64,000 bases of DNA, taken from NCBI GenBank assembly GCA_030428565.1, contig JAUIDR010000005.1, forward strand, positions 1 to 64,000. Direction: 5' to 3'. The stretch comes from Alphaproteobacteria bacterium. Its GTDB lineage: Bacteria > Pseudomonadota > Alphaproteobacteria > UBA7985 > JAUIBT01. The translations under genes were made by a program, and so were the position numbers. Of this stretch, positions 60,388 to 64,000 are shown piece by piece (positions within the stretch are counted from its first letter, which is position 1; each line of letters opens with the position of its first letter). The notes under the pieces are model-generated. The model made no database searches, was not told where the DNA came from, and saw only the letters and a list, made by a program, of their open reading frames with translations.

Positions 60388-61461
60388 TCAAGCGGACGTC
60401 TTACCAATTGGTTGCTCACCGCTCAGCGCTGATTTGAGCGTCAAGCAATCTGCCCACGCTTCCCGCTTGGCGCGGGATTGGCGCAGCAGGTAGGCCGGGT
60501 GCAGCATGGGCAAGGCCGGCAGGCGCAGCTCGTGGCTCGGATCGTAATATTCTAGCCATTTGCCGCGCTGTTTTAGAATGCCGTCTTGGCAGCCGGTCAG
60601 GGCTTTGGCAGGACTGCCGCCCAAAAATACCAGTATTTTCGGCTTTGCTAAGGCGATGTGGCGGCGAACAAATGGATCACAGAGTGCAATTTCGCCGCTG
60701 GTGGGGGTGCGATTCCCCGGCGGTCGCCAGAACAGAATGTTGGAAATGTAGAAATTTTGGCGTCGATCCAGGTCGATAAAGGACAGCATACGGTCCAATA
60801 GTTGGCCCGAAACGCCAACGAAGGGCTTGCCGTTGCGGTCTTCGTCCGCGCCGGGTGCTTCGCCTAAGAACATGACCGGACTTCCGGGCTGCCCGTCGGC
60901 AAAGACGGTGGACTTGGCCAGCTTCTTGAGTGCGCAGCCTTCGAAATCGCGCACCGCTTGTTCCAGGCTGGCCAGGTCTTGGGCTTGGCTGGCGCTCTGT
61001 TTTGCGGCCGATAGCGCGCCTTGCAATGCAGCGGTCTCTTCAGCGGATAGGCCTGCCCCGCCGCCGCTCGCCGCAAAGCGCCCCTGAGCGCGCACGATGG
61101 GCGGCGCACTGGATGACGCAATGGATGACGCAATGGATGACGCACCGGACGCGGCGTTTGCCTGCGGGGATGTTGCGTGAGAGGATTCTGGTTTGGCAAG
61201 GGGCGCGCGATCTGGTGCGCCCTGTGCTGGTGCGCCCTGTGCTGATGTGCCCTTTGCCGGTCGGGTTGGACTGCTACTCGCCGGGGCAAGGCGCTGGTCT
61301 AGTCGCTTGAACGTGGCCCAGTCTGCCGGGTGGCTGTCGAGCGGTTCGTAGAGGCCTTCATCCATCAGCCACGCCAAGGCCGCCGCGGCCGCTTGCGGCT
61401 TGCTGCCTTCGCTAAGGGCGGCTGCGATGGGTGACGGGGGCTTGTGCTGGGGTCTGTCCAT
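60388..61461 (-). CDS. uracil-DNA glycosylase (family 4-like)
   Basis: VMFLGEAPGADEDRNGKPFVGVSGQLLDRML; NILFWRPPGNRTPT; MLHPAYLLRQ. Confidence 0.88.
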   Translation of the reverse strand: MDRPQHKPPSPIAAALSEGSKPQAAAAALAWLMDEGLYEPLDSHPADWATFKRLDQRLAPASSSPTRPAKGTSAQGAPAQGAPDRAPLAKPESSHATSPQANAASGASSIASSIASSSAPPIVRAQGRFAASGGGAGLSAEETAALQGALSAAKQSASQAQDLASLEQAVRDFEGCALKKLAKSTVFADGQPGSPVMFLGEAPGADEDRNGKPFVGVSGQLLDRMLSFIDLDRRQNFYISNILFWRPPGNRTPTSGEIALCDPFVRRHIALAKPKILVFLGGSPAKALTGCQDGILKQRGKWLEYYDPSHELRLPALPMLHPAYLLRQSRAKREAWADCLTLKSALSGEQPIGKTSA

Positions 61462-61622
61462 GCCTGCAATCTATCGCCTGGTCGGGCAAAATTCAGGCTC
61501 TTTCCGTCGCAATACGCCTGATTCGAAGCATTTATGTGCGTTTGCGGCCTTTTCCTTGCCGACTCACCCCGCTAGAAGGGAGCCCTGTGAATAACGCGCG
61601 ATCACCAAGAAGGATTATCGCC

Positions 61623-63260
61623 ATGAGCAACGAGATACAACGCGAATCCATGGAGCTGGATGTCGTCATCGTCGGCGGTGGCCCCGCTGGCCTGTCCGCC
61701 GCCATCAAGCTCAAGCAGCTCAACCCAGAGCTGGAAGTCTGTGTACTGGAAAAGGGCTCCGAAATCGGCGCTCACGTCTTGTCCGGCTGTGTCATGCAAC
61801 CCACCGCCATGGAAGAGCTGTTCCCCGATTGGCAAGAGCGCGGCGCGCCCTTGACGGTGCCGGTCCAGTCCGAGCGTTTTTGGATGTTGGGTAAGAAGAG
61901 CGGCCTGTCCATTCCGCTTTGGGCCATGCCGCCCCAATTCCAAAACCACGGCAACTACATCGTCTCTCTGGGCAATGTCTGCCGCTGGCTGGGCGAGCAG
62001 GCCGAAGAACTGGGCGTGATGGTCTTCCCCGGTTTCGCCGCGGCTGAAATCATCTATGACGAGAATGACCGCATCTCGGGCGTTATCACCGATGATAAAG
62101 GCATCGCCAAAGACGGCAGCCATAAGCCGACCTTCGAACCCGGCATGGAACTGCGCGCCACCTATACCCTGTTTGCAGAAGGCGTGCGCGGCTCACTGTC
62201 TAAGCAGGTCATTGCCAAATACGGCCTGGATCAGAACTCTGACCCGCAGACCTACGGCATCGGTATCAAAGAACTCTGGGAGCTGGACCCCGAACAGCAT
62301 CAAGAAGGCCTCGTGATGCACACCGGCGGCTGGCCGATGGACAATCAGACCTGGGGCGGCTCGTTCATCTATCACTTGGATAACAATCAGGCCTACGTCG
62401 GCTATGTGGTGGGGCTCGATTATAAGAACCCGCATCTTTCGCCCTTCCAGGAATTCCAGCGCTTCAAGACCCACCCTAAGGTCGCGCCCATGTTCAAAGG
62501 CGCAAAGCGTATTTCCTATGGTGCGCGCGCCATCAACGAGGGCGGTTTGCAGTCCATTCCTGAACTGACCTTCCCGGGTGGGGCTTTGATCGGCTGTTCG
62601 GCGGGTTTCTTGAACGTGCCGAAGATCAAGGGCAGCCACAACGCGATGAAATCGGGCATGCTGGCCGCTGAAGCTGTGGTCGAGGCGCTGGCCAAGGGCG
62701 AAGATCGGCCCACCAGCTATCCCGAGCGCTTTGAAGCCTCGTGGATGTACGGCGAGCTGCACGCGGCGCGCAATTTCCGCCCTTGGTTCGCCAAGCTGGG
62801 TCTGTTGGGCATGGGTTTTGGCGGCGCAGAACTCAAGCTGTCTGGCGGTAAAGCGCCCTGGACCTTGCACCACCGTCACAAGGACCACGAGGCCCTAAAG
62901 CCGGCGGCTTCGATGCCCAAGATCGACTACCCCAAACCTGACGGCAAGGTCTCCTTCGATCGCAACTCGTCGGTCTTCCTGGCCGCGACGGCGCACGACG
63001 ACGATCAGCCCATTCACCTGACTTTGAAGGACGAATCGGTGCCGATTGCTCACAATTTGGCGATATACGACGCCCCGGAGCAGCGCTATTGCCCGGCGGG
63101 TGTATATGAAATCGTTGAAGACCCAGAAAATGGTCCTAGTCTTCAAATTAACGCCCAAAACTGCGTGCACTGCAAAACATGTGATATCAAAGACCCGAGC
63201 CAGAATATCGTCTGGGTCACGCCCGAAGGCGGCAGCGGTCCGAACTATCCGAATATGTAA
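61623..63260 (+). CDS. electron transfer flavoprotein-ubiquinone oxidoreductase
   Basis: MELDVVIVGGGPAGLSAAIKLKQL; C-terminal ferredoxin motif CVHCKTCDIKDPSQNIVWVTPEGGSGPNYPNM. Confidence 0.95.
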   Translation: MSNEIQRESMELDVVIVGGGPAGLSAAIKLKQLNPELEVCVLEKGSEIGAHVLSGCVMQPTAMEELFPDWQERGAPLTVPVQSERFWMLGKKSGLSIPLWAMPPQFQNHGNYIVSLGNVCRWLGEQAEELGVMVFPGFAAAEIIYDENDRISGVITDDKGIAKDGSHKPTFEPGMELRATYTLFAEGVRGSLSKQVIAKYGLDQNSDPQTYGIGIKELWELDPEQHQEGLVMHTGGWPMDNQTWGGSFIYHLDNNQAYVGYVVGLDYKNPHLSPFQEFQRFKTHPKVAPMFKGAKRISYGARAINEGGLQSIPELTFPGGALIGCSAGFLNVPKIKGSHNAMKSGMLAAEAVVEALAKGEDRPTSYPERFEASWMYGELHAARNFRPWFAKLGLLGMGFGGAELKLSGGKAPWTLHHRHKDHEALKPAASMPKIDYPKPDGKVSFDRNSSVFLAATAHDDDQPIHLTLKDESVPIAHNLAIYDAPEQRYCPAGVYEIVEDPENGPSLQINAQNCVHCKTCDIKDPSQNIVWVTPEGGSGPNYPNM

Positions 63261-63349
63261 GCGGCGCTTGGGATCGGCAGCGATCCGCAGAACGGGCCTC
63301 GCAAAGACTGGGGGCGCCCCGTGCGTCCCCAACAATTCTAGGAGTCCCT

Positions 63350-64000
63350 ATGCTTAAGCTATCCACCCTCTGGCACGGTCCCGCAGCAAAAGACAGGTTG
63401 CGGCAAGGCGGGGGGACTGAGCGCTTGGCGTTCTGGGGCTCTGTAGAGCTTCGGGGCCGCGCGACAAAGGCCAGCCAGGGTGTGGCTTCTGTGGCCCTGT
63501 TGGCTGCGGCGTTTGGGGGCCTGGTTTCTGGGGCGCTGGTGTCTGGGGCGCTGGTGTCTGGGGCACTGGTGTCTGGCGCACTCGTATTCGGGGCGCTGCC
63601 GGTCAGCAAGGCTTGGTCACAAACGCTAGACCCGACGCAGTACCGCCTCAATTCCGATATCGAACAGCCGCTGCCACAAGTGGCCGAGCCCATTGCAGGT
63701 AGCGCCAGCGATGTCGGCGCCTACTTGGGCGTTATGCTGGCACGCGACGCACGCGATCTGCGCAAAGCCAGCGCCTTGCTGGGGCCGCTGGTCGAACGCA
63801 ACCCTGAGCGCCTGGATTTGGTGGCGCTGTTGCACGATATGCTGGCCGCTGAAGGCCAGTACGATCAAGCCGCCCCCTTGGCGCGGCGCTTGCTCGAACA
63901 GAGCGACGGCGAGGACGAAGATGCGCGCCGAACCCTCTATTACGTTACTTTAGCCAACGGCGATTACGACCAGGCGCTAGAGCACGCGCAAGCCTGGCAG
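63350..64000 (+). CDS. exported TPR-like protein, truncated at the window end
   Basis: ATG at 63350 after ggag; leader with GALVS repeats; helical repeats LLHDMLAAEGQYDQAAPLARRLLEQ. No stop before 64000. Confidence 0.75.
   Translation, partial: MLKLSTLWHGPAAKDRLRQGGGTERLAFWGSVELRGRATKASQGVASVALLAAAFGGLVSGALVSGALVSGALVSGALVFGALPVSKAWSQTLDPTQYRLNSDIEQPLPQVAEPIAGSASDVGAYLGVMLARDARDLRKASALLGPLVERNPERLDLVALLHDMLAAEGQYDQAAPLARRLLEQSDGEDEDARRTLYYVTLANGDYDQALEHAQAWQ

Overview
Chromosomal window from a high-GC bacterium; gene content suggests an alphaproteobacterium (class I LysRS, Suv3-like helicase, ETF-QO, RlmE-Ppx pair), but this is inference. About 50 genes, mostly housekeeping: guaA (partial), guaB, copA-type Cu ATPase, htpG, lysK, kdsD-like isomerase, tusA-like, folB, birA, gor, rlmE, ppx/gppA, RND efflux pair, moaB, soluble lytic transglycosylase, UDG, ETF-QO and one tRNA-Gly(TCC). 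Most notable: (1) an accessory island at about 39.1-42.95 kb with an LCAT/PGAP1-like hydrolase, a trypsin-like serine protease split by one in-frame TGA, and a small ORF also preceded by an in-frame TGA; (2) an autotransporter whose last beta-strand and C-terminal Phe lie just after an in-frame TAA; (3) a 103-bp repeat present twice in inverted orientation about 10 kb apart, ending in a 44-nt hairpin whose substitutions concentrate in the loop; (4) many unrelated 12-17 bp degenerate tandem arrays at gene boundaries and in low-complexity coding segments, two of which include the upstream gene's stop codon; (5) a textbook CueR/MerR-type promoter in front of the Cu ATPase, which itself carries a 450-bp tandem duplication of paired HMA domains. 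All calls are by reading only; no database searches were run.
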